This document shows positions 1 through 7,275 of a stretch of DNA of 64,000 nt, in pieces (position 1 is the stretch's first letter; each line of letters begins with the position of its first letter). The stretch lies in NCBI GenBank assembly GCA_043747555.1, contig JAYTOY010000084.1, forward strand, positions 1 through 64,000. Reading direction: 5' to 3'. The position numbers were made by a program, and so were the translations under genes. This DNA comes from JAYWDA01 sp043747555 (GTDB lineage: Bacteria > Bdellovibrionota > Bdellovibrionia > Bdellovibrionales > Bdellovibrionaceae). The notes below the pieces were generated by a model. It worked only from the letters and a program-made list of their open reading frames with translations, ran no database searches and was not told the DNA's origin.

Positions 1-63
1 TACCCATGGCCCACTCCGTGTTAAAGTTTTAACAAGCACACCTTACACGATGTGTCCCGTTTT

Positions 64-375
64 TCAAACTGTCTGCTTTATATACGGGGTCAGTAGGCCA
101 CACTCAGTAAAACGATTCTGTCGAATCAATTCCAAGTGAGTTCTAAATTTCTCAAGTCTTCGTTTCTCTTTCTTCGGATTGCCCTTCGCGTAGGCCTCAC
201 ACAAATAAGCCTCATTCATGATTCCCACGGGTAGTCGCAATTGAACTTTGCCATTTCCCACCTGATGCCACTTCAGTTTATAGCCATCGGGAATTCTGGC
301 TCCTGATGACTCCGCTATTGACCAAAATTTTGAATTCGAAAACTTTGGGTCATTCGGGTAGTTCTTTAGCAGCAA
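64..375 (-). CDS. hypothetical protein, possibly the 3' part of a gene with an in-frame stop
   Basis: A basic 103-residue product of unknown function with no motif I recognise. The frame can only begin here at a TTG (375). Reading further upstream in the same frame gives a better start, ATG at 435, preceded by a G-rich stretch, but a TAA at 388-390 separates that ATG from the rest. The simplest reading is a gene broken by a nonsense mutation, or a short gene starting at TTG. It lies next to other damaged genes and a toxin-antitoxin pair, so decay is plausible. I cannot tell whether the product is made. Confidence 0.35.
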   Translation of the reverse strand: MLLKNYPNDPKFSNSKFWSIAESSGARIPDGYKLKWHQVGNGKVQLRLPVGIMNEAYLCEAYAKGNPKKEKRRLEKFRTHLELIRQNRFTECGLLTPYIKQTV

Positions 376-724
376 TACGTTCTGTCGTTAGGTTAACCGC
401 TCGCCCTTCTTTCGTAAGTTGGCAGCCTCATCCATTACACTTTGCCCCCAGAGCAATTATAATTTTGTGAATTCCAGTAGAAATCAGTAGAAGTCGCAGC
501 GTTCTAAGTGATTGAATTGTTTAAAATTTGCCAATGGTATCATAAACTTAGAACGAGCCCGTTACGGACGCCTCTCACTAGCATTTTCGCTAGGCGAAAA
601 TAACCGCGGTATTCAGAATACCGTTACCTGCATTTCGAATACAGAGGGGGAGCCGTAAACCTCGCCAAAAACTGGATTTATACCACGCTTTAGCAGGCGG
701 GCCCTTGATACTTGGGCTTAACAA
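376..724. other. intergenic stretch, no intact gene seen
   Basis: About 350 bases between the broken small gene and the brnT-like toxin. I see the upstream ATG (435) and in-frame stop belonging to the broken gene, a perfect 17-base palindrome at 607-623, and several short hairpins (for example around 580-595). No tRNA cloverleaf or long open frame is visible. It probably holds the promoter of the toxin-antitoxin pair. Confidence 0.4.
607..623. repeat. perfect palindrome, possible operator
   Basis: The sequence CGGTATTC-A-GAATACCG has 8-base arms around one central base, about 100 bases upstream of the toxin gene. Toxin-antitoxin promoters are usually autoregulated through palindromes, so this is a candidate operator for the BrnT/BrnA pair. 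The link is inference from position. Confidence 0.45.
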
Positions 725-1018
725 ATGCAAAATAAACCTATGAGATTTATTTGGGACCCGCTGAAGGCACGCATAAATAATAAAAAGCATCGAGTTTCTT
801 TTGAAGAGGCTTTGACCGTTTTTATGGACCCACAGGCCCTACGAATTTTTGACCCCGATCACTCAGTGCTTGAAGAACGCTGGGTGCTATTAGGCTTAAG
901 TTCTATTCATCGATATTTAGTTGTGATCCACGTTGAAAAAGACGAAGACGTTTTTCGACTAGTCTCGGCTCGAAAAGCTAACAAGGGCGAAATTAAAAAA
1001 TATCTGGAGAATTTATGA
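725..1018 (+). CDS. brnT: BrnT-family ribonuclease toxin
   Basis: The 97-residue product fits the BrnT family of RelE-fold RNase toxins, which cleave RNA and slow growth when not neutralised. The typical opening (FIWDPLKARINNKKH, VSFEEA), the central ERWVLLG segment and the C-terminal RLVSARKANKGEIKKY segment, with conserved basic residues, are all present. The family usually begins at the FxWDxxKA motif, so the true start may be the in-frame ATG at 740 rather than 725; neither has a strong ribosome site. It overlaps the following antitoxin gene by 4 bases (ATGA), so the two are translationally coupled in the usual toxin-first order of brnTA. Confidence 0.8.
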   Translation: MQNKPMRFIWDPLKARINNKKHRVSFEEALTVFMDPQALRIFDPDHSVLEERWVLLGLSSIHRYLVVIHVEKDEDVFRLVSARKANKGEIKKYLENL

Positions 1019-1224
1019 GAAAAAGCTATGACTTTACAAAAGCTGAAAAGAATCCTTACTACAAAAAAATCAAAGGAAAAAAAATTCGTTTTGATGAAGA
1101 AGTTTCTTTTGAACTGAAAGATCTTATCAAGCTTGAAAAAAAATCGAAAAGCAAAAAAAAGCTCAGTGATGTTATCAGGGACCTTGAAAAACGTCTTAAG
1201 ACACTCGAAGCCAAAACCAAATGA
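1015..1224 (+). CDS. BrnA-like antitoxin, short and lysine-rich
   Basis: The 69-residue product is encoded immediately after BrnT with a 4-base overlap, the position of the cognate antitoxin. Its opening (RKSYDFTKAEKNPYYKK) matches the N-terminus common in antitoxins paired with BrnT. The rest differs from textbook BrnA: in place of a clear ribbon-helix-helix DNA-binding domain it has a very lysine-rich, probably coiled-coil tail. It should neutralise BrnT by direct contact; whether it also represses the promoter is uncertain. Confidence 0.65.
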   Translation: MRKSYDFTKAEKNPYYKKIKGKKIRFDEEVSFELKDLIKLEKKSKSKKKLSDVIRDLEKRLKTLEAKTK

Positions 1225-1578
1225 TATCAGTCAATTTACCTGCCTGAAACGAGTCACACTGCGCTTGTTCTCCGATTTAATATCGCTGAGCCAAATAACT
1301 GCGGTGATCCCCATCAAGCAAGAAGTACTTCCGTACAAATTGTTCGCAAGTCAAAACTTTCAGATGGCTCAAGTGAAGATGTCGTCGTTTCTGATATTCA
1401 ATCAACTAGGAATCCTATGTGTCCAAAGAGCGACCCAAAGTTAGAAATTTCCTGGCAACAAATTAAATTCTCTTGTCAGTATTTTGGTTCAGAAGGAACG
1501 ACATCATCTCCATTTTCCGCAAGGTCAAGCTTGCCCCTACCAAATTTCTCTCTAAAGAAAATGACTCTCCTCACTTAA
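1225..1578 (+). pseudogene. open frame without a start codon, gene remnant
   Basis: Directly after the antitoxin stop codon and in the same frame, 117 sense codons run without interruption to TAA at 1576-1578. There is no usable start near the beginning; the first ATG lies about 61 codons in. The predicted residues look protein-like, with three cysteines and a hydrophilic serine-rich composition, but match nothing I know. It may be the 3' end of a lost exported protein. The remaining ~100 bases up to 1681 hold nothing I can identify. Confidence 0.35.
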
Positions 1579-1681
1579 CTGTAGTTAAAAACAACTTTTC
1601 CAAAGAATCAGTAGGTTAAGTAGTTTTGGGTGCAAACAATTTTAAATTCTTTAAAACTTACACCCGAAAAGTTCAATCATT

Positions 1682-2047
1682 TTAAGAAGCCTTTTCAATC
1701 GGGGTCAAAGTCAGTTTAAAACCCATCGTTTTCAAAATAGACGCCAAAGTATCAATCGTAGGATTTCCTTTTTCACCGAGGGCTTTATAAATCGTCGCCG
1801 TAGAAATTCCTGCTTCTTTGGCGATGTCTTCCATGGACATATCAAAGGCTTGGGAAACCCGGCGAAGTGAAAGCAAGAAAGCAGGAGGAAAGTCCGCATT
1901 TTCTTCCAAAGAAGTTTTGAGATATTCAAAGGCCTCTTTTTTATTTTTTTTCAGTCGCGCCATCATCCAGTCATCATATTTAACGGATGGCTTGGAAGAG
2001 GCAGTTTTAGACTTCGCCTGTTTTTTTGTAGTCGTTTTTTTATTCAT
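1682..2047 (-). CDS. HigA-type antitoxin, XRE-family helix-turn-helix
   Basis: The 121-residue protein has a lysine-rich N-terminal tail followed by a helix-turn-helix domain at about residues 60-115. The order there (VSQAFDMSMEDIAKEAGIS, then the recognition helix TATIYKALGEKG, then TIDTLASILKTMGFKL) is typical of antitoxins of the HigA/putative addiction-module class. Such proteins repress their own operon and bind the partner toxin. The upstream gene on the same strand is the remnant of a HigB-type toxin, whose stop codon overlaps this start. The antitoxin itself looks intact, so it may survive as an orphan regulator. Confidence 0.75.
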   Translation of the reverse strand: MNKKTTTKKQAKSKTASSKPSVKYDDWMMARLKKNKKEAFEYLKTSLEENADFPPAFLLSLRRVSQAFDMSMEDIAKEAGISTATIYKALGEKGNPTIDTLASILKTMGFKLTLTPIEKAS

Positions 2048-2270
2048 AACTTTTCCAATCCTTTAAATACAATTTTGCTTTTTCAATATCCTTGCTTTGA
2101 GTACGCTTATCTCCGCCGACCAAGAGCAACAAAATCTTTTGCCCCTGGATTGAGAAATACACCCGAAAGCCTGGTCCGTAATCAATCCGAAATTCAAAGA
2201 CATCCACGCCAAGTCCCTTGAAGATGCCATTACACCTACCAAAACTGACTGTCGGATCATTTTGGGGCGT
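2040..2270 (-). pseudogene. HigB-type toxin, N-terminally truncated
   Basis: This frame encodes the C-terminal two thirds of a HigB/RelE-like addiction-module killer protein: VDVFEFRIDYGPGFRVYF, then ILLLLVGGDKRTQSKDIEKA. These are the signature blocks of the family. The frame is closed upstream by a TAG at 2271-2273 and has no start codon. A second frame just upstream (about 2274-2330) reads IRTLYQITTDVES, which resembles the usual HigB N-terminus. The gene therefore looks broken by an internal deletion or frameshift. The toxin is very likely inactive while the antitoxin gene that follows is intact. Confidence 0.7.
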
Positions 2271-2471
2271 CTATTGACTCGACGTCTGTTGTGATCTGGT
2301 ACAGCGTTCGTATGTCTATGAAAACTGAACGATTAAATTAAAACAGTCAAAAAATAAGTGATTCTTTGGACACTGAGGGGCGGTGAAAGGTGATTCAATG
2401 CGATTTGAACTGGTCGAAGTTTTGCTGCATTAAAAGTCATGGGAGTGACGGCAAACGACAAGGGGGAACGT

Positions 2472-2975
2472 ATGGGTCTAATTCGCAACATATTTTGGGT
2501 TGGAATTGCATTGCTATTTTCTTGCTCAGACCAATCGCTTAAATTTGATGCCAGCAAAGAGTCGACATCCTTACTTTCGTTACAGAGCGCGAACTCAAGT
2601 TCTGAAACTTCTTCTTCCACTACATCTACTTCCGCGTCCGAACCTGCTGACCCGCCGCCCATCACCCTTGGGAGCTATCCGTGGATTATCATAACTAAAG
2701 TGTCAAAATCGCAAGATAAGGCGACGACGATGGTCGAAGGCCTGGTTTTGGATCTAGATGAGCCTCCCGGAATTCCTACCAAGTTCGGTTACTTGAGAGT
2801 CGGTAACAAAAACAGTACGGTCACCTACCCCATCAAAGTCGAAGATCGAGCCACAGGAAAAATTTCATTTAAAATTCCAACAACGGTCTATAATGATGCA
2901 AACTCAAAAAAATTGACTGCAGTGATGACTGGTCCGGGCTACACAAGCATCGACTTTCCGGTCTGCTATAAATAA
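2472..2975 (+). CDS. putative lipoprotein
   Basis: The start at ATG 2472 is preceded by a strong AGGGGG ribosome site; the upstream ATG at 2439 has none. The N-terminus is a lipoprotein signal peptide ending in the lipobox LLFSC, so the mature protein should be lipidated on the cysteine at about residue 18. A serine/threonine-rich linker of about 35 residues follows, then a compact domain of about 110 residues, probably beta-rich, with no motif I recognise. It would sit in the envelope. Function unknown. Confidence 0.7.
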   Translation: MGLIRNIFWVGIALLFSCSDQSLKFDASKESTSLLSLQSANSSSETSSSTTSTSASEPADPPPITLGSYPWIIITKVSKSQDKATTMVEGLVLDLDEPPGIPTKFGYLRVGNKNSTVTYPIKVEDRATGKISFKIPTTVYNDANSKKLTAVMTGPGYTSIDFPVCYK

Positions 2976-3002
2976 GCCCGAGTCGACTTTTGGAGAAAAA
3001 CT

Positions 3003-5297
3003 TTAACCTGCCCTAAAGCTGCTTAAAAGTTTTTCTTTTTGATCGGCACTGAGATTTGCAAACAAAATTCCGTGTCGAAATCCATTTTTATTCGGATGAC
3101 CCCATTTTACCACGCCCGATACCGAGGTAATGCCGTTGCTTTCGCAAAGCGCTTGTAATTTTCCATCGGCTGAAGAAAATGTAAACGACATTACAGTTCC
3201 TTTGCCAAAATAATTTTCCACCTGAATGGATATCCCTGAGAGCGAAAAATCCAGAATTGCACCACTGCCATGATTGGTTTTAAATTTGAATTCAAAGGTA
3301 GGGTCCACGGGGAAACGCTCTTCTTTTCGTTTTAAGCCAGCGACATTGCGATAACGGGACATTGCCTCATTCAAAGTTTGAGGATTATCGTGGAGTGGAT
3401 TGTGTTCGTAAGCCTCACCTAGCTCTTCATGATATTTGATTGGAATTTTCTTTTTAGTATAGCTTTTATCGACTTCCGTTTTGAGACCTAGGAAATCCCA
3501 AGTCGCGGCACCGATCATCACTCGATAAATTTCACAAGCACTCTCAAGTCGTTGGGCATAATTCACACTATGCCCAATCACGGTAAAGTCGATGCGGCGG
3601 GTCCCACCAAGATCTCCGATATAAACATCTCCGGTGTTAATGCCGATTCGAAGCGGAAAAAAAGGTGTGGTCATTGGACTGCTTAAGTTGCGCTGAACCG
3701 CGGCCTTCTGAATCTGGATCGCGCAGTCCAATGCCTGCTTTGCATGCAGATGATCGCTGGTCATGTGCTCATCGTACTGATAACCGAAATAACAGAGCAA
3801 GCCATCGCCCAATGATTTATCAACAAGGCCGCCAAATTCGTGAACAATATCAGAAATCTCACCGAGAAGACTTCGCAGTTGGCGAAAAACGATTTCAGGT
3901 TTTTCCTCCTCAGCGGTCATCGAAAAACCGACAATATCGATAAACATCACAGTTAGAACCTGGCTTTTCGGTTCTAACCAAGAAGCGATTTTTTTATTGA
4001 GCAAAGATTTGAGTTTATCGGGTCCAATGATTCCTTCCAATGAAAAGCGCAAATGCCGTGAGCGTAATTCCGAGGCACGAACTCGCTCTGAATATATTAA
4101 AAGACTGGTGCTGATCAGTCCGATGGCTGGGAAAGCCCAGGGCAGGAGCAAGTTATAAAAACAAAATCCAACGATTCCATTTGCGACCAAAAACAGTTCC
4201 CAGAAAATAAGAGCGCTAGCAAAGTACAAGGGATTGAGGGTAACGGCTAAAGCCATGCCCAGAAAACAAAAGGCCAAGGTTAAGACAATCTCACCACCGA
4301 CCGATTTAAGCCACGTTCCCCCTAAAACACTGTTCACGACTTCTGCCATTATAAAACCACCGGGCATCGTTCCAGATGGGGTGGCTTTGAAGGCTGTTGC
4401 TCCCTGGACCATATCGGCAAGAATGAGAACAATATCATTTGAAGTGATCTCGTCGAGAGGAAGACCCTGTCGAGCTTTTCGCAGTGAAGTGACTAAGCTA
4501 TGAGTGCGCTTCCAATATTCTTCGGACGGCGCCAGATTGACAAGAATTTGCCCCTTTGTGTTTACCGGAATCGGGTGTGAGTTAAATTGCAGGACGCCTT
4601 CTTTCGCCGATAAGATCCCAGGCAAATTAAAACTCCAAAATGGCATAATCTGATGTTCTTTCGCCATAATCAAAGGTTTGATATAACCGAAACCATCGTA
4701 ATTGGTGTGACCAATGTGACTAAAGGCTTTCAGGAGCATGGGCTCGGGCCCATAAAAAAATCCTGGTGTCTCTTTGAGCCAGGTTAAAGAACTCGTGTCA
4801 AAGTCGATAGGGCTCGTTTTGATATCACTGAAACCCCTGATAGGACTCGACACAAAAAAAGCGCCAACTGAAATGGGGCGGGTTATGCCTATTTGAGCAG
4901 CCAGTGCGTTCATGGCTTTGAGATCGCGACTGATGGGCAGTGGAAATGTTTTATCAATAAAAATAGCCTGAGGACGGGACTTTGCCAGTGCTTTAAATAA
5001 TAAAGTCCATTCTTCGACAGGGATAGTTTCAACGCCGATGTCAGCCATTGTTTTGTGGTCAACCGCATAAATTTTAATCCGAGGATCCAACTCAGGGAAT
5101 AGCCCGGCTCGATTTCGAATACTGAAAATTAAAGGATGAACGATTTGATTATAAATGAAATCTGAACCACCCAAAAAATAAAGGGCTGACAAAATAAAAT
5201 AGCAAGACATCATTAATAAAAAAGATTTTTTCCACGTGATATTGGGAGCCGAGTACCAGCTTTTTGGTTCCCAATTTTTTTTCAAAGATTGGCTCAT
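3003..5297 (-). CDS. CHASE2 sensor-adenylate/guanylate cyclase-PilZ fusion
   Basis: The 764-residue membrane protein begins with a transmembrane helix (about 25-47), then an extracytoplasmic CHASE2 sensor domain to about 330, then three closely spaced helices (about 335-410). The class III nucleotide cyclase domain (about 440-620) keeps the two metal-binding aspartates (FIDIVGFS and LGDGLL), the preceding lysine of KSLGDG, and the SVNYAQRLE segment with the transition-state Asn and Arg, so it is probably active and makes cAMP. The C-terminal 100 residues form a PilZ-like domain with an RKEER segment and a DFSLSG motif, the usual c-di-GMP-binding pattern. The protein could couple an outside signal and c-di-GMP to cAMP output. 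Confidence 0.85.
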   Translation of the reverse strand: MSQSLKKNWEPKSWYSAPNITWKKSFLLMMSCYFILSALYFLGGSDFIYNQIVHPLIFSIRNRAGLFPELDPRIKIYAVDHKTMADIGVETIPVEEWTLLFKALAKSRPQAIFIDKTFPLPISRDLKAMNALAAQIGITRPISVGAFFVSSPIRGFSDIKTSPIDFDTSSLTWLKETPGFFYGPEPMLLKAFSHIGHTNYDGFGYIKPLIMAKEHQIMPFWSFNLPGILSAKEGVLQFNSHPIPVNTKGQILVNLAPSEEYWKRTHSLVTSLRKARQGLPLDEITSNDIVLILADMVQGATAFKATPSGTMPGGFIMAEVVNSVLGGTWLKSVGGEIVLTLAFCFLGMALAVTLNPLYFASALIFWELFLVANGIVGFCFYNLLLPWAFPAIGLISTSLLIYSERVRASELRSRHLRFSLEGIIGPDKLKSLLNKKIASWLEPKSQVLTVMFIDIVGFSMTAEEEKPEIVFRQLRSLLGEISDIVHEFGGLVDKSLGDGLLCYFGYQYDEHMTSDHLHAKQALDCAIQIQKAAVQRNLSSPMTTPFFPLRIGINTGDVYIGDLGGTRRIDFTVIGHSVNYAQRLESACEIYRVMIGAATWDFLGLKTEVDKSYTKKKIPIKYHEELGEAYEHNPLHDNPQTLNEAMSRYRNVAGLKRKEERFPVDPTFEFKFKTNHGSGAILDFSLSGISIQVENYFGKGTVMSFTFSSADGKLQALCESNGITSVSGVVKWGHPNKNGFRHGILFANLSADQKEKLLSSFRAG

Positions 5298-5586
5298 GCT
5301 TCAATTGAACAATACTTCTGGAGAGACCCGCAAGGAAAATTTCGAAGATATTGAAACGAGGGTAAGATCAGACTCCCTGGGTTGGGTGTCCAAAACAAAT
5401 CGGCCATCAGGCACAATTTTTAAAATGTGAGATGGAATTGCGATGTGCTCTCTTTGAGTCATCTTGATGCCAAATCATCAGTTAAGTAACATAGTAAAAA
5501 GATTTAATCGCTTCAGATAAAGACACATTTAGATAATAGGTAAATTAATATGATTTAATGTAATAAGATTACCGATAGGAGTAGTC

Positions 5587-5737
5587 ATGCGCTTGGGTTA
5601 TCCAATAAAAAAAGGATGGGGTTATTAAAAAACATATCTTACTTCTAATTATATATTCAGTTCTAAATACAACATTTGCTTTAGCTCAGACTTCAACAGA
5701 TCCATTTGTTGAGGTTAAGGCTATTAACTATTCAGCC
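5587..5737 (+). other. frameshifted 5' end (start and signal peptide) of the DUF1996 gene
   Basis: ATG 5587 has a strong ribosome site (TAGGAG, 5 bases away) but its frame stops after 13 codons. The downstream gene's frame is open from 5605 and encodes a clear signal peptide (HILLLIIYSVLNTTFALAQ) leading into its first domain, yet contains no ATG, GTG or TTG before 5738. Skipping one base in the A7 run at 5607-5613 would join ATG 5587 to that frame. A sequence error, slippage or a real frameshift are all possible. Confidence 0.55.
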
Positions 5738-7240
5738 ATGAGTGGCCTGGTTAAAGATCCAAATGGCTATTTAACATATTTTGACAACAATAATTACGTC
5801 GCATTCAAAGGTCTTAACTTTGGTATATTTGGTTCAAGTTCATTGTCATTATCTGTAGCTGTATCAGCTGGTAAGGCAAACCAAACTATAGATATACGCC
5901 TTGGCTCTACAACAGGAATCTCAATCGGCAAATTAATAGTTGCGGAGACCGGTTCTTGGACAACGTTTACGAATCAACGTGTTAGATTAAATCAAAAAAT
6001 TACTGGTACAAAAGATATCTACTTTGTTGGTGTTGGTAGTGAAGGAATTGCTAATTTTAAAGCTTTTAAATTTGTAAAAATAGCGCCACCGTCTATTTCA
6101 TTCACCTCAGTGCCAGCAAATAATTCGACATTAACGATAGTTAAAATTGATTTTCGGGTAGTAACGAGTTCAGCAAGTAGGCAAATCCAGTGTGCATATG
6201 ATTCGACGACATTTAAAGATTGTACAAGTCCTGTAGAAGTTGTTTCGCCTGTTGGGCTCCACAAATTTCAAGTTAAGGCCGTTGATTTGACAAATAATTT
6301 GACAACAACTGCGTCTTATTCATGGGCAATTTCACGAGGTGACTTGCCGTATATTAATCTTTCGCTTGCGCCCCCTCCTGAAGTTGGAACTTCTTTGCTT
6401 AAGGTTAGTCCTACGACTGAAATACCACCAGTTGGTATTGGCGCCGCTTCATTTCGAATCGAATGTGGTTTTTCACACATGGCAAATAATGATCCTATTG
6501 TTTTTCCCGGAAAAACAGGAGCCTCTCATCATCATACATTTTTCGGTAATACCAGCACAAATGCATTTTCAACAAATGCCTCAATAGCGAGGGCCGGGAA
6601 TACGACATGTAACGGTGGTATAATGAACAGATCTTCCTATTGGGTTCCTTCCATGATTGATACTGCAAGGGGTGCTCCAATTAAGCCACTCTATATATTG
6701 GTCTATTACAAAACGCCAAACCCAGCAAAAGTAACTGTACCTCCACCTGGATTAAGAATGATTGTTTCTGGATCAACAAATACAACTGGCCCCTCGGGAC
6801 CAAACGATAGAAAAAATCGTTACACCTGTAATCAAGTTTATGAAACAAGACAAGAGTATATTCCAAATTGTCTAGCCGGCGAAACTCTTGACTGGATGCT
6901 TGTTTTTCCTGATTGCTGGAATGGTATAAATCTAGATTCAGCAGACCATAAAAGCCACATGGCATTTTCAAGAGATGGAGTTTGTCCAACAACCCACCCA
7001 GTCTTAATTCCTCAGGTATCCTACAATGTGCATTATCCTGTTGGTTCTAGTGGAACTTCAAAGTGGAGACTGGCAAGTGATCACTACCCTGCAACAAGCC
7101 CTGGGGGATATTCCGGTCATGGTGATTGGATGAATGGCTGGGACCCTATCTTTATGAAGGGTTTTGTAAAAAACTGCCTGCAAGCAAATAAAGACTGTCA
7201 TGCACATTTACTCGGTGATGGACGAATGTTCTATAAATAA
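5738..7240 (+). CDS. secreted CBM6-like/DUF1996 protein
   Basis: The first ATG in frame (5738) lies inside a domain, so the true N-terminus is upstream (see 5587-5737). The N-terminal ~120 residues resemble a CBM6/CBM35-type carbohydrate-binding module (start motif INYSAMSG, then a beta-rich fold). An immunoglobulin-like segment follows at about 120-200 with a cysteine pair. From about 230 to the end lies a DUF1996 domain: FRIECGFSHM, a histidine run in ASHHHTFFG, GGIMNRSSYWVPSM and SHMAF. DUF1996 occurs in secreted bacterial and fungal proteins of uncertain, possibly glycan-related, activity. Codon use is more AT-rich than the neighbours, which suggests transfer. Confidence 0.75.
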   Translation: MSGLVKDPNGYLTYFDNNNYVAFKGLNFGIFGSSSLSLSVAVSAGKANQTIDIRLGSTTGISIGKLIVAETGSWTTFTNQRVRLNQKITGTKDIYFVGVGSEGIANFKAFKFVKIAPPSISFTSVPANNSTLTIVKIDFRVVTSSASRQIQCAYDSTTFKDCTSPVEVVSPVGLHKFQVKAVDLTNNLTTTASYSWAISRGDLPYINLSLAPPPEVGTSLLKVSPTTEIPPVGIGAASFRIECGFSHMANNDPIVFPGKTGASHHHTFFGNTSTNAFSTNASIARAGNTTCNGGIMNRSSYWVPSMIDTARGAPIKPLYILVYYKTPNPAKVTVPPPGLRMIVSGSTNTTGPSGPNDRKNRYTCNQVYETRQEYIPNCLAGETLDWMLVFPDCWNGINLDSADHKSHMAFSRDGVCPTTHPVLIPQVSYNVHYPVGSSGTSKWRLASDHYPATSPGGYSGHGDWMNGWDPIFMKGFVKNCLQANKDCHAHLLGDGRMFYK

Positions 7241-7275
7241 TTGCTTTCGTGTTAAAGCAGATCTCCCATTAAGAC

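Noticed and set aside
580..720. Possible tRNA or tmRNA end in the intergenic region
   Set aside because: TTCGAA-like and stem-like pieces are present but no full cloverleaf or CCA-adjacent acceptor stem can be drawn.
1133..1444. 103-codon frame overlapping the BrnA-like antitoxin
   Set aside because: It runs inside and across the antitoxin gene in another frame, has no ribosome site and an unnatural composition.
2063..2260. 65-codon minus-strand frame upstream of the HigA-type gene
   Set aside because: The neighbouring frame encodes recognisable HigB residues; this one is a shadow of it.
5552..5578. ACCGATAG upstream of the DUF1996 gene as a sigma-28 -10 box
   Set aside because: No -35 match at the right distance, and it overlaps the ribosome site of ATG 5587.
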